Part shown: one piece after another, positions 26,614 to 33,180 of the stretch
Layout of the letters: every line of letters begins with the position of its first letter
Numbering within the stretch: the stretch's first letter is position 1
Source: Methylobacterium cerastii
Lineage (GTDB): Bacteria; Pseudomonadota; Alphaproteobacteria; Rhizobiales; Beijerinckiaceae
Reading direction: 5' to 3'
DNA: 42,392 nt
Assembly (NCBI RefSeq): GCF_022179125.1
Contig: NZ_BPQG01000055.1
Location: 1-42,392 of the forward strand
Notes under the pieces: generated by a model
What the model saw: only the letters and a program-made list of their open reading frames with translations
Databases searched by the model: none
What the model was told of the DNA's origin: nothing
Position numbers and translations under genes: made by a program

Positions 26614-27501
26614 TCAAGCTGCTCGGGCTTGAGGCTGCACCTCGGCGAGGTAATCGTCCATCAGCGTCTGGGTGATGGCGCCGGGCACGAAGCGGTAGGG
26701 ACCGATCTCGGCCACCGGCGTGACCTCCGCGGCCGAGCCGGTGATGAAGCACTCCGAAAAATCGGCCATCTCCTCGGGACGGATGCGGCGCTCGGTCACC
26801 GCGATGCCGCGGCGGCGGGCCAGATCCATCACCGTCTGACGGGTGATGCCGTTGAGGAAGCGGTCGGCGGTGGGGGTGTGGATCGCCCCGTCGCGGATGA
26901 AGAACACGTTGGCGCCGGTGCACTCGGCGACGTTGTCCTCGAAGTCGAGCATCAGCGCGTCGGCGTAGCCCTTGTTCTCGGCCCGGTGCTTGGAGATCGT
27001 GCAGATCATGTACAGGCCCGCCGCCTTCGAGGCGCAGGGGGCGGTGCGGGGATCGGGCCGGCGGTAGTCGGCGATGTCGAGGCGGATGCCCTTCATCTTG
27101 GTGGCGGCGTCGAAGTAGCTCGGCCATTCCCAGGCGGCGATCGCCAGGTGGATGGTGTTGCCCTGCGCCGAGACGCCCATCATCTCCGAGCCGCGCCACG
27201 CGACCGGGCGGAGGTAGGCGTCCTGGAGGCCGCTGACCTTCAGCACAGCCTCCTTGGCCGCGACGATCTCGGCGGCGGAATAGGGCACGGCGAAGTCGAG
27301 CAGCTCGGCGGAGCGGCGCAGGCGCTCGGCGTGGGCGAGGCTCTTGAAGATCACGCCGCCGTAGGCGCGCTCGCCCTCGAACACCGACGAGCCGTAATGC
27401 AGGCCGTGGCTCAGCACGTGGATCTTGGCGTCCCGCCACGGCACCATGGCGCCGTCGAACCAGATGGTGCCCTCGCGCTCGTCGAACGGGATCACGGACA
27501 T
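26614..27501 (-). CDS. ilvE: Branched-chain amino acid aminotransferase
   Basis: A 295-residue PLP enzyme of fold type IV that makes and degrades leucine, isoleucine and valine. The PLP lysine is K159 (PCASKAAGLYM); E193 lies in the cofactor motif VAECTGANVFF, and the family segment HGLHYGSSVFEGERAY is at about 32-47. The ATG at 27501 is chosen because the conserved N-terminus MSVIPFDEREGTIWFDG begins there and AGGAAG lies upstream, although the frame is open to 27723. It is divergent from petP, with the candidate operator dyads at 27594-27643 in between. Confidence 0.94.
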   Translation of the reverse strand: MSVIPFDEREGTIWFDGAMVPWRDAKIHVLSHGLHYGSSVFEGERAYGGVIFKSLAHAERLRRSAELLDFAVPYSAAEIVAAKEAVLKVSGLQDAYLRPVAWRGSEMMGVSAQGNTIHLAIAAWEWPSYFDAATKMKGIRLDIADYRRPDPRTAPCASKAAGLYMICTISKHRAENKGYADALMLDFEDNVAECTGANVFFIRDGAIHTPTADRFLNGITRQTVMDLARRRGIAVTERRIRPEEMADFSECFITGSAAEVTPVAEIGPYRFVPGAITQTLMDDYLAEVQPQARAA

Positions 27502-27593
27502 GGGGGGTCTTCCTGGAAATCGTCGCGGCCCGTAGGCACGGGCACTTCGGCGGGGACGATGTCGGCGGGCCGCACCACGGCGGCTCGAGCGGG

Positions 27594-27643
27594 GTTGACG
27601 GGTATCAACCGGCCTGGAATATGTCAACGACACTGACGTATAT
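27594..27643. promoter_or_regulatory. Two inverted repeats between ilvE and petP (candidate operator)
   Basis: GTTGA-N6-TCAAC at 27594-27609 overlaps a -35-like TTGACG (27595-27600). A second dyad, ATATGTCA-N7-TGACGTATAT (27619-27643), overlaps a weak -10-like AATATG and the ATG at 27621. This is a typical arrangement for MarR-family autoregulation, since petP encodes such a protein directly downstream. Binding has not been shown. Confidence 0.5.
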
Positions 27644-27716
27644 CGCTTCGGCGTCGCCCCCTCCGACGCCGACCGTCCTTCCTGCCCTTCGCGCCGCAAC
27701 GGGACACGGGCCGCAC

Positions 27717-28259
27717 GTGACATCCCCCGCCCTCCGCGAACGCGACGAATCCGGCGCGCCGGCCGCCCGCGAGCACGACGCCGCCGCTGCGCCGGCCGCC
27801 TGCAGCAGCGACGACCTGATCGAGCTGCTGTTCTTCGCCTATCGCGACTTCGTCGGAGACCCGGACCGGATCCTGGCCGAGTACGGCTTCGGCCGGGCGC
27901 ACCACCGGGTGCTGCACTTCGTCGATCGCTATCCCGGCCTGACCATCGCCGAGCTGCTCGACATCCTGCGCATCACCAAGCAGAGCCTGAACCGGGTGCT
28001 GAAGGACCTGATCGGCCAGGGCTACGTCGCCCAGCGCCCGGGCACGAGCGACCGGCGCCAGCGTCTGCTCACCTGCACCGAGAGCGGCCAGCGCCTGGCC
28101 GCCGACCTCACCCGCGTGCAGGCGCGGCGCCTGGCGCGGGCGCTGGCCTCGCCCGAGGACGCCGCCGCCCCCGAGAGCTTCCTGATGGCGATGATCGAAC
28201 CCGACGAGCGCGCGGTCGTCCGCCGCCTGATGGCGCGTCGCGGCGGCGGGGCCGCCTGA
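27717..28259 (+). CDS. petP: MarR-family regulator, PetP-like
   Basis: A 180-residue winged-helix regulator. The DNA-binding helix-turn-helix is LTIAELLDILRITKQSLNRV, followed by the wing at QRPGTSDRRQRLLT. The opening LIELLFFAYRDF and GFGRAHHRVLHFV match PetP of Rhodobacter capsulatus, which with PetR is needed for cytochrome bc1 expression there. The frame also allows an ATG at 27621, but that start overlaps the operator dyads and adds ~32 unconserved residues, so I prefer the GTG at 27717; this is not settled. The stop overlaps the petR start as TGATG, so the two are translationally coupled. Confidence 0.85.
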   Translation: MTSPALRERDESGAPAAREHDAAAAPAACSSDDLIELLFFAYRDFVGDPDRILAEYGFGRAHHRVLHFVDRYPGLTIAELLDILRITKQSLNRVLKDLIGQGYVAQRPGTSDRRQRLLTCTESGQRLAADLTRVQARRLARALASPEDAAAPESFLMAMIEPDERAVVRRLMARRGGGAA

Positions 28260-28972
28260 TGGCCGCCCACGCCCGCACCGAGCTCTCCGACGGCGCGCCG
28301 CACGTCCTCGTGGTCGACGACGACCGGCGCCTGCGCGAGCTGCTCGCCCGCTACCTCGCCGAGCAGGGGTTCCGGGTCACCGCCGCCGCCAGCGCCGCGG
28401 AGGCGCGGGCCAAGGCCCAGAGCCTGGTCTTCGACGCGATGGTGCTCGACGTGATGATGCCGGGCGAGGACGGCTTCGCCTACGCCCGCAGCGTGCGCGA
28501 GACCTCGCGCGTTCCGATCCTGATGCTCACCGCCCGCTCCAACCCGAACGACCGGGTGATGGGGCTGGAGATCGGCGCCGACGACTACCTGCCGAAACCG
28601 TTCGAGCCGCGGGAGCTGACGCTCCGGCTCACCAACATCATCAACCGGGCGTCCGGCCCCCGCCGCGACACCGGCACCGGCGACGTGGTGACGTTCGGGC
28701 CGTTCTCCTACCGGATCGAGCGCGGCGAGCTGAGGCGCGAGGACGAGATGATCCGCATCACCGAGCGCGAGCGCGAGATCCTGACGATCCTGGCCGGCGC
28801 GCACGGCGCCAACGTCGAGCGCGAGGCGCTGGCCGGCGCCGGGGGGCTGGCCGCCGAGCGCACCATCGACGTGCAGATCAACCGCCTGCGCCGCAAGACC
28901 GAGGTCGACCCGGCCAACCCGACCTTCCTGCAGACCGTGCGCGGCGTGGGCTATCGGCTCGCGGTGGATTGA
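28259..28972 (+). CDS. petR: OmpR-family response regulator, PetR-like
   Basis: A 237-residue response regulator. The receiver domain (about 15-125) has the acidic pair D20/D21, the phosphoacceptor D64 (VLDVMMPG), T91 and K113, so it looks competent for phosphorylation. The winged-helix output domain (about 143-235) ends in the typical VQINRLRRKTE and TVRGVGYRL. No histidine kinase lies nearby. Together with the MarR-type partner upstream it matches the PetP-PetR pair, but the petABC operon it accompanies in Rhodobacter is not in this window. Confidence 0.88.
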   Translation: MAAHARTELSDGAPHVLVVDDDRRLRELLARYLAEQGFRVTAAASAAEARAKAQSLVFDAMVLDVMMPGEDGFAYARSVRETSRVPILMLTARSNPNDRVMGLEIGADDYLPKPFEPRELTLRLTNIINRASGPRRDTGTGDVVTFGPFSYRIERGELRREDEMIRITEREREILTILAGAHGANVEREALAGAGGLAAERTIDVQINRLRRKTEVDPANPTFLQTVRGVGYRLAVD

Positions 28973-28996
28973 GGCGATTCCGGATCGGGCGCGGGT

Positions 28997-29089
28997 TCCT
29001 TCTCCCAGGGGGAGAAGGACAGGATGAGGGGCGTGAGCTTTCCGGTTAGGTCACGCCCCTCACCCCAACCCTCTCCCCCTGGGAGAGGG
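28997..29089. terminator. Nested inverted repeats between petR and kup
   Basis: Three parts are visible in this 93-bp stretch. A palindrome TCCTTCTCCC/GGGAGAAGGA lies at 28997-29019 and a second, CCCTCTCCC/GGGAGAGGG, at 29069-29089. Between them is an exact 10-bp stem AGGGGCGTGA/TCACGCCCCT (29026-29060, 15-base loop). It lies between convergent stop codons, so a bidirectional terminator is likely; it also carries the GTTGGGGTGAG flank of the palindromic repeat family on the minus strand. Confidence 0.65.
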
Positions 29090-29122
29090 AGCCGGTCGGC
29101 GCTTCCCGCGCGGTCCCGCCCC

Positions 29123-31105
29123 TCAAATCTCGATCTCGGTCCCCACCTCGACCACCTGTCGCGTCGGCAGCCCGAAATGCGCGCCGGTTCGCTCGGCGTT
29201 GCGCTTCATGAAGGCGTAGAGGCCCTCGCGCCAGCTGTACATGCCGGGGTTGGTGGGCGAGGGGATGATCGCCTCGTGGCCGACGAAGTAGGTGATGTCC
29301 TCGATGAACTCCGCCGGCAGCAGTCCGCTGGCCACCGCGCATTGCAGCCCTTCCGGGATCGAGGCCGTCTGCATGAAGCCGTAATGCAGCACCACGCGCT
29401 CCATGCCGGGGGTGTATTGCGAGATCGCCTTGCGGATGCCCGAGGCCACCAGGGTCACCTGCGCACGCTGCGTGGCCGGCACGATCGGCTCCTCCTCGTA
29501 GATCACGGTGATGAGGAGGATGCGCTCGTGCAGGCAGCGACTGCGCTCCACCAGGCGCCCGAGCGCCATCGGGATGCCCTCGCTCGCCGCCGACAGGAAG
29601 GCGGCGGTGCCGGGCAGCGTCACCGGAGGATGCGAGGCGAGGCGGGCGAGGAACGCGGACTCCTTCTGGCGCAGAGGCTCGCGCACCGCCTCCAGCACCC
29701 GGTTGCCCTTCATCCAGGTCAGCATCAGGAAGGCCACCGTGAAGGCGAGAACCAGCGGGAACCAGCCGCCCTCGAGCAGCTTCGTGCTGTTGGCCGCCAG
29801 GAACACGAGGTCGATGGCCAGGAAGAAGCCGTTGACCGCGAGCACCGCGGCCAGGCTGTAGCCCCAGCGCAGGGCGATCAGCGCAGCGAGCAGCGTGGTG
29901 ATGCCCATCAGCGCCGAGACGGCGATGCCGTAGGCGCCGGCCAGCGCATCGGAGGAGCCGAACACGACGACGGCCACGAGGGTGGCCAGCGCGAGCAGCC
30001 AGTTCACCGCCGGCACGTAGATCTGCCCGCGCTCGTCCCGGTCGGTGTGGACCACCCGCATCGTCGGCATGAAGCCGAGCTGGATCGCCTGCTGCGTCAG
30101 CGAATACACGCCCGAGATCACCGCCTGCGAGGCGATGACCGTGGCCATGGTGGCCAGCGCCACGAGGGGATAGTGCGCCCAGTCCGGCGCGAGCCGGTAG
30201 AACGGGTTCTCGATGGCGTCCGGCTCGGCGATGAGCAGCGCGCCCTGCCCGCAATAGTGGATCAGCAGCGCCGGGAGCACGAGGCCGAACCAGGCGGTGC
30301 GGATCGCCGGGGCGCCGAAATGCCCGAGGTCGGCATACATCGCCTCGCCGCCGGTGACCGCGAGGAAGGCCGCGCCGAGCATCAGGAACGACACGTGCCA
30401 GCCGGCATGGAACAGGAAGTCCACCGCCCGCCAGGGGTTGGCCGCCGCCAGGATCTGCGGCACCTGCCAGATCGCGGGGACCGCCAGCAGCACCAGCACC
30501 GTGAACCACACCAGCATCACAGGGCCGAACACCCGGCCGATCACCGTCACGCCCTTCCGCTGCACCAGGAACAGGCCGATCAGGATCAGGATCGTCAGCG
30601 GCACGACGAAGGGCGTCAGCACCGGCGCGTCGACCTTCAGCCCCTCGATCGCCGACAGCACCGAGATCGCCGGGGTGATCGCGCCGTCGCCGTAGAGCAA
30701 GGCCGCGCCGATCAGCCCGACGACGAGCAGCAGCGCCTGCCAGGTGCCGGCCTTGGCGTGGCGGGCGCCGAGCAGCGCCAGCATCGCGACGATGCCGCCC
30801 TCGCCGCGGTTGTCGGCGCGCAGGATCAGCACCGCGTATTTCAGCGAGACGATCAGGATCAGCGACCACAGGATCAGCGAGACCGCGCCGGTGGCCGCCG
30901 CCGCGACGGGCGCCCCGCCGGAGATGCCGGCCTTCACCGCCTCCTTGAAGGCGTAGAGCGGGCTGGTGCCGATGTCGCCGTAGACGACGCCGAGGGCCCC
31001 CAACGTCAGCGCCGGGCCGGCCGCGTGCCGCACGGCCCCGGGCTTTCGCGCGACGGGGGCGACCGGAAGGCCGTCTTTCTCCGCGAGGGGGACGGCTTGG
31101 CTCAC
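29123..31105 (-). CDS. kup: Low-affinity K+ uptake protein Kup
   Basis: A 660-residue K+ transporter of the KUP/HAK family. The signature GVVYGDIGTSPLYAFKE opens the first membrane segment, with about twelve membrane segments to residue ~475 and a cytoplasmic C-terminal domain ending VVEVGTEIEI. Other family segments include LKYAVLILRADNRGEGG and LLYGDGAITPAISVLSAIEG. I chose the GTG at 31105 because GAGGG lies 8 bases upstream; the frame is open to the ATG at 31165. It is the second K+ transporter in the window after the CPA2 antiporter at 20.8 kb. The gene is a single unit, convergent with petR. Confidence 0.94.
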   Translation of the reverse strand: MSQAVPLAEKDGLPVAPVARKPGAVRHAAGPALTLGALGVVYGDIGTSPLYAFKEAVKAGISGGAPVAAAATGAVSLILWSLILIVSLKYAVLILRADNRGEGGIVAMLALLGARHAKAGTWQALLLVVGLIGAALLYGDGAITPAISVLSAIEGLKVDAPVLTPFVVPLTILILIGLFLVQRKGVTVIGRVFGPVMLVWFTVLVLLAVPAIWQVPQILAAANPWRAVDFLFHAGWHVSFLMLGAAFLAVTGGEAMYADLGHFGAPAIRTAWFGLVLPALLIHYCGQGALLIAEPDAIENPFYRLAPDWAHYPLVALATMATVIASQAVISGVYSLTQQAIQLGFMPTMRVVHTDRDERGQIYVPAVNWLLALATLVAVVVFGSSDALAGAYGIAVSALMGITTLLAALIALRWGYSLAAVLAVNGFFLAIDLVFLAANSTKLLEGGWFPLVLAFTVAFLMLTWMKGNRVLEAVREPLRQKESAFLARLASHPPVTLPGTAAFLSAASEGIPMALGRLVERSRCLHERILLITVIYEEEPIVPATQRAQVTLVASGIRKAISQYTPGMERVVLHYGFMQTASIPEGLQCAVASGLLPAEFIEDITYFVGHEAIIPSPTNPGMYSWREGLYAFMKRNAERTGAHFGLPTRQVVEVGTEIEI

Positions 31106-31282
31106 GCGGGGTGCCCTCGGATCGAAGATCGCGCAGACGCTGCCCGCATCCGCATGCCCGTTCAAGGGGCCGGACCCGGCGAATCCGGAGGACCCACGGC
31201 GATTTGTTCCGATCGGAGGCGGACGGCGCCCGCGCCGCTGCTCGATCCGCGGCCGGCCGGCGCCGGCCGCGGGCGCAGGACC

Positions 31283-31513
31283 CTACTTCTTCATCGGGTC
31301 GGCCTTCATCGCGTCCTTGCTCATCGCGTCCTTGTGCATGGAGTCCTTGTGCCCGGACTCCTTGGCCATCGAATCCTTGTGCATCGAATCCTTGGCCATG
31401 GAGTCCTTCTTCATCATCGCGTCCTTCGACATCGATTCGGCGGCGTGGACCGGTGCCGACAGAGCGAAGGCGGCGAGCAGCAGGGAGGCGGTGGCGGCGA
31501 GGCGATGGCGCAT
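31283..31513 (-). CDS. Pentapeptide MXKDX repeat exported protein
   Basis: A 76-residue protein with a signal peptide (RLAATASLLLAAFALSAPVHA) and a mature part made almost wholly of M-x-K-D-x pentapeptides: SKDAM, KKDSM, AKDSM, HKDSM and so on for about nine repeats. It matches the MXKDX repeat protein family of exported small proteins, whose function is unknown; the Met, Lys, Asp and His content would suit metal or oxidant binding, but that is speculation. The ATG at 31513 has AAGGA 9 bases upstream. It lies between kup and msrA. Confidence 0.9.
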   Translation of the reverse strand: MRHRLAATASLLLAAFALSAPVHAAESMSKDAMMKKDSMAKDSMHKDSMAKESGHKDSMHKDAMSKDAMKADPMKK

Positions 31514-31731
31514 GATCGGACATCCTTGAGGACGGGACACCGTCGTCCCGATGCAGCCCCTTCGACCGGGTTTCGCCACCGGTTACGCGGCGCGCGACCG
31601 CCATGAGGCCGGCGATTTTCGCCGTTGTTCGCCCTCGGCGGAACCGCGTAACCGCGCGCCCGTCGCCGGCGAAAAGACCGGATGGGCGCGCGATCACCGC
31701 GCCGCATCACCCGATCCCGACGGAGACCGCC

Positions 31732-32460
31732 ATGTCCCTGAAACCCGAACGGTCCGGCCGGAGCGGCGTCGCACTCGCAACGGTCGCGGGCCTCGCCCTG
31801 ATGGCCGGCGCGTTCTCGCTGCGCGGCCTCGCCCACGCGGAGGAGCCCGGCCGCCGCCTGCCCGAAGCGGCCGTGACCGCCAAGGAGATAGGCCTGCGCA
31901 CCGCGACGCTCGCCGGCGGCTGCTTCTGGGGCGTGCAGGGGGTGTTCCAGCACGTGCGCGGCGTGCGCCAAGCGGTGTCGGGCTATGCCGGCGGCGACGC
32001 GGCGGACGCCCGCTACAGCGCGGTCAGCACAGGCGGCACCGGCCATGCGGAGGCGGTGCGCGTCACCTACGATCCGGCGGTGATCCGCTACGACGAACTG
32101 CTACGGATCTTCTTCTCGGTGGCCCTCGACCCGACGCAGGTGAACCGCCAGGGTCCCGATTCCGGCCCGCAATACCGCTCGGCGATCTTCCCCGCCGACG
32201 CGGAGCAGGCGGCGGTGGCCAAGGCCTACATCGCGCAGCTCGACGCCGTCCACGCCTACGCAAAGCCGATCGCCACCCGGATCGAGCCCGGCGCGACCTT
32301 CTATCCGGCGGAGGGCTACCACCAGGACTTCATGGCGAGCCACCCGAACCACCCCTACATCGCCGCCAACGACGCCCCGAAGCTGCGCGACCTGCAGGCG
32401 CTGTTTCCCGAGCGCACCACGCCGGAGCCGACGTTGGTCGGCGGCCGCCCGCCGGCTTGA
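31732..32460 (+). CDS. msrA: Exported peptide-methionine (S)-S-oxide reductase
   Basis: A 242-residue MsrA that repairs oxidised methionine. The catalytic cysteine is C64 in GGCFWG, and the family segments GYAGG, YSAVSTGGTGHAE, FFSVALDPTQVNRQGPD and YHQDF follow. An N-terminal hydrophobic segment (VALATVAGLALMAGAFSL) with ALAHAEE-like ending indicates export or membrane anchoring, so it would act in the periplasm. C64 is the only cysteine in the protein, so no resolving cysteine is available. The ATG at 31732 directly precedes the signal; the frame is open upstream. It is divergent from the methionine-rich MXKDX gene. Confidence 0.93.
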   Translation: MSLKPERSGRSGVALATVAGLALMAGAFSLRGLAHAEEPGRRLPEAAVTAKEIGLRTATLAGGCFWGVQGVFQHVRGVRQAVSGYAGGDAADARYSAVSTGGTGHAEAVRVTYDPAVIRYDELLRIFFSVALDPTQVNRQGPDSGPQYRSAIFPADAEQAAVAKAYIAQLDAVHAYAKPIATRIEPGATFYPAEGYHQDFMASHPNHPYIAANDAPKLRDLQALFPERTTPEPTLVGGRPPA

Positions 32461-32486
32461 GCCCCGTCCTCCCGTCCACCGCCTCG

Positions 32487-32596
32487 TCCTGAGGTGCTTC
32501 CGCGAAGCGGAAGCCTCGAAGGAGACCTCCAGGGATCGCAGCGCGTTCTGGAGGCCTCCTTCGAGGCCCCTTGCCAGGGCAAGGGGCACCTCAGGA
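32487..32596. repeat. 110-bp element able to fold as a three-armed cloverleaf
   Basis: The outer stem is TCCTGAGGTGC (32487-32497) with GCACCTCAGGA (32586-32596). Inside are three hairpins: GCTTCCGC/GCGGAAGC (32496-32514), a long arm with CCTCGAAGGAG/CTCCTTCGAGG (32514-32566) enclosing CCTCCAG/CTGGAGG, and CCCCTTGC/GCAAGGGG (32567-32586). The arms abut almost without gaps. Repeats of similar architecture, beginning TCCTGAGG and ending CCTCAGGA, occur in Bradyrhizobium-type genomes, so this is probably an interspersed repeat rather than a gene-specific structure. Confidence 0.85.
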
Positions 32597-32708
32597 TGAA
32601 GGGGCATGGGTAAGATGAAGGCCCAAGCGCGGCCTCCGTCGATGGTGACGGAGCCGCCTCCCCATGGCTCGTCCGTGCAGCTACGGTCGGCTCGCGGAGG
32701 ATATCGAC

Positions 32709-33068
32709 ATGAGCACCCTGACGGTCGGCATCGGCTCCATGGCGGATGCGAGGACCCGGTTTCTCGAGGCGGCCGCTGGAGCCGCGGCGGGGCGTGCCTC
32801 CGCAGCCGCGCCGGCGATCTACTTTGCCAGCTACGACGAGATGCATCGCGTCCTGGCGCCTGCCCGTTTGGCGATCGTCAAGGCGATGGCGGGCCAGGGG
32901 CCGCTCGCCATCCGCGAAGTCGCCCGCCGCGTCGGCCGCGACGTCCAGGCCGTGCATCGGGACGTCGTGACGCTCTCGGATGCCGGAATCGTCGATCGGT
33001 CGGAGGCCAGCGTGACGTTCCCCCACGATCGCATCCATGTCGAGTTCGACGTCGGCGCCGCCGCCTGA
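32709..33068 (+). CDS. Winged-helix protein of the HVO_A0114 (TumA-like) type
   Basis: A 119-residue putative DNA-binding protein. Residues ~50-98 form a winged helix (RLAIVKAMAGQGPLAIREVA, then DVQAVHRDVVTLSDAGIVDR), and the family-typical opening YFASYDEMHRVLAPARL is present. Relatives often act as antitoxins to a TumE-type toxin encoded upstream, but no toxin gene is visible here: the cloverleaf repeat occupies that position. The ATG at 32709 has GGAGG 8 bases upstream, which fixes the start. It may instead regulate the MFS carrier gene that starts 112 bp downstream. Confidence 0.82.
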   Translation: MSTLTVGIGSMADARTRFLEAAAGAAAGRASAAAPAIYFASYDEMHRVLAPARLAIVKAMAGQGPLAIREVARRVGRDVQAVHRDVVTLSDAGIVDRSEASVTFPHDRIHVEFDVGAAA

Positions 33069-33180
33069 ACAGCCGCGGGCGACAAACACCGCCCTTGTCC
33101 CCGCCCGGCGCCGTCCCCGCCCTTGTCCGCGCGTCCCGATCCACGCCAGGATCGCGCATCAGGGGCGCGGGGACGAAATC

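Noticed and set aside
26181-26632. Several open frames between ilvE and DUF3072
   Set aside because: They overlap one another on both strands, translate the palindromic repeat near 26453, and have no ribosome-binding site or family features.
27621-27716. N-terminal extension of petP from the ATG at 27621
   Set aside because: The extra 32 residues are unconserved in PetP-type proteins and the codon overlaps the candidate operator; kept as an alternative start only.
29024-31606. Very long open frame on the plus strand opposite kup
   Set aside because: It is antisense to a clear Kup gene and is rich in Arg, His, Gly and Asp, as expected of a shadow frame in GC-rich DNA; no family resemblance.
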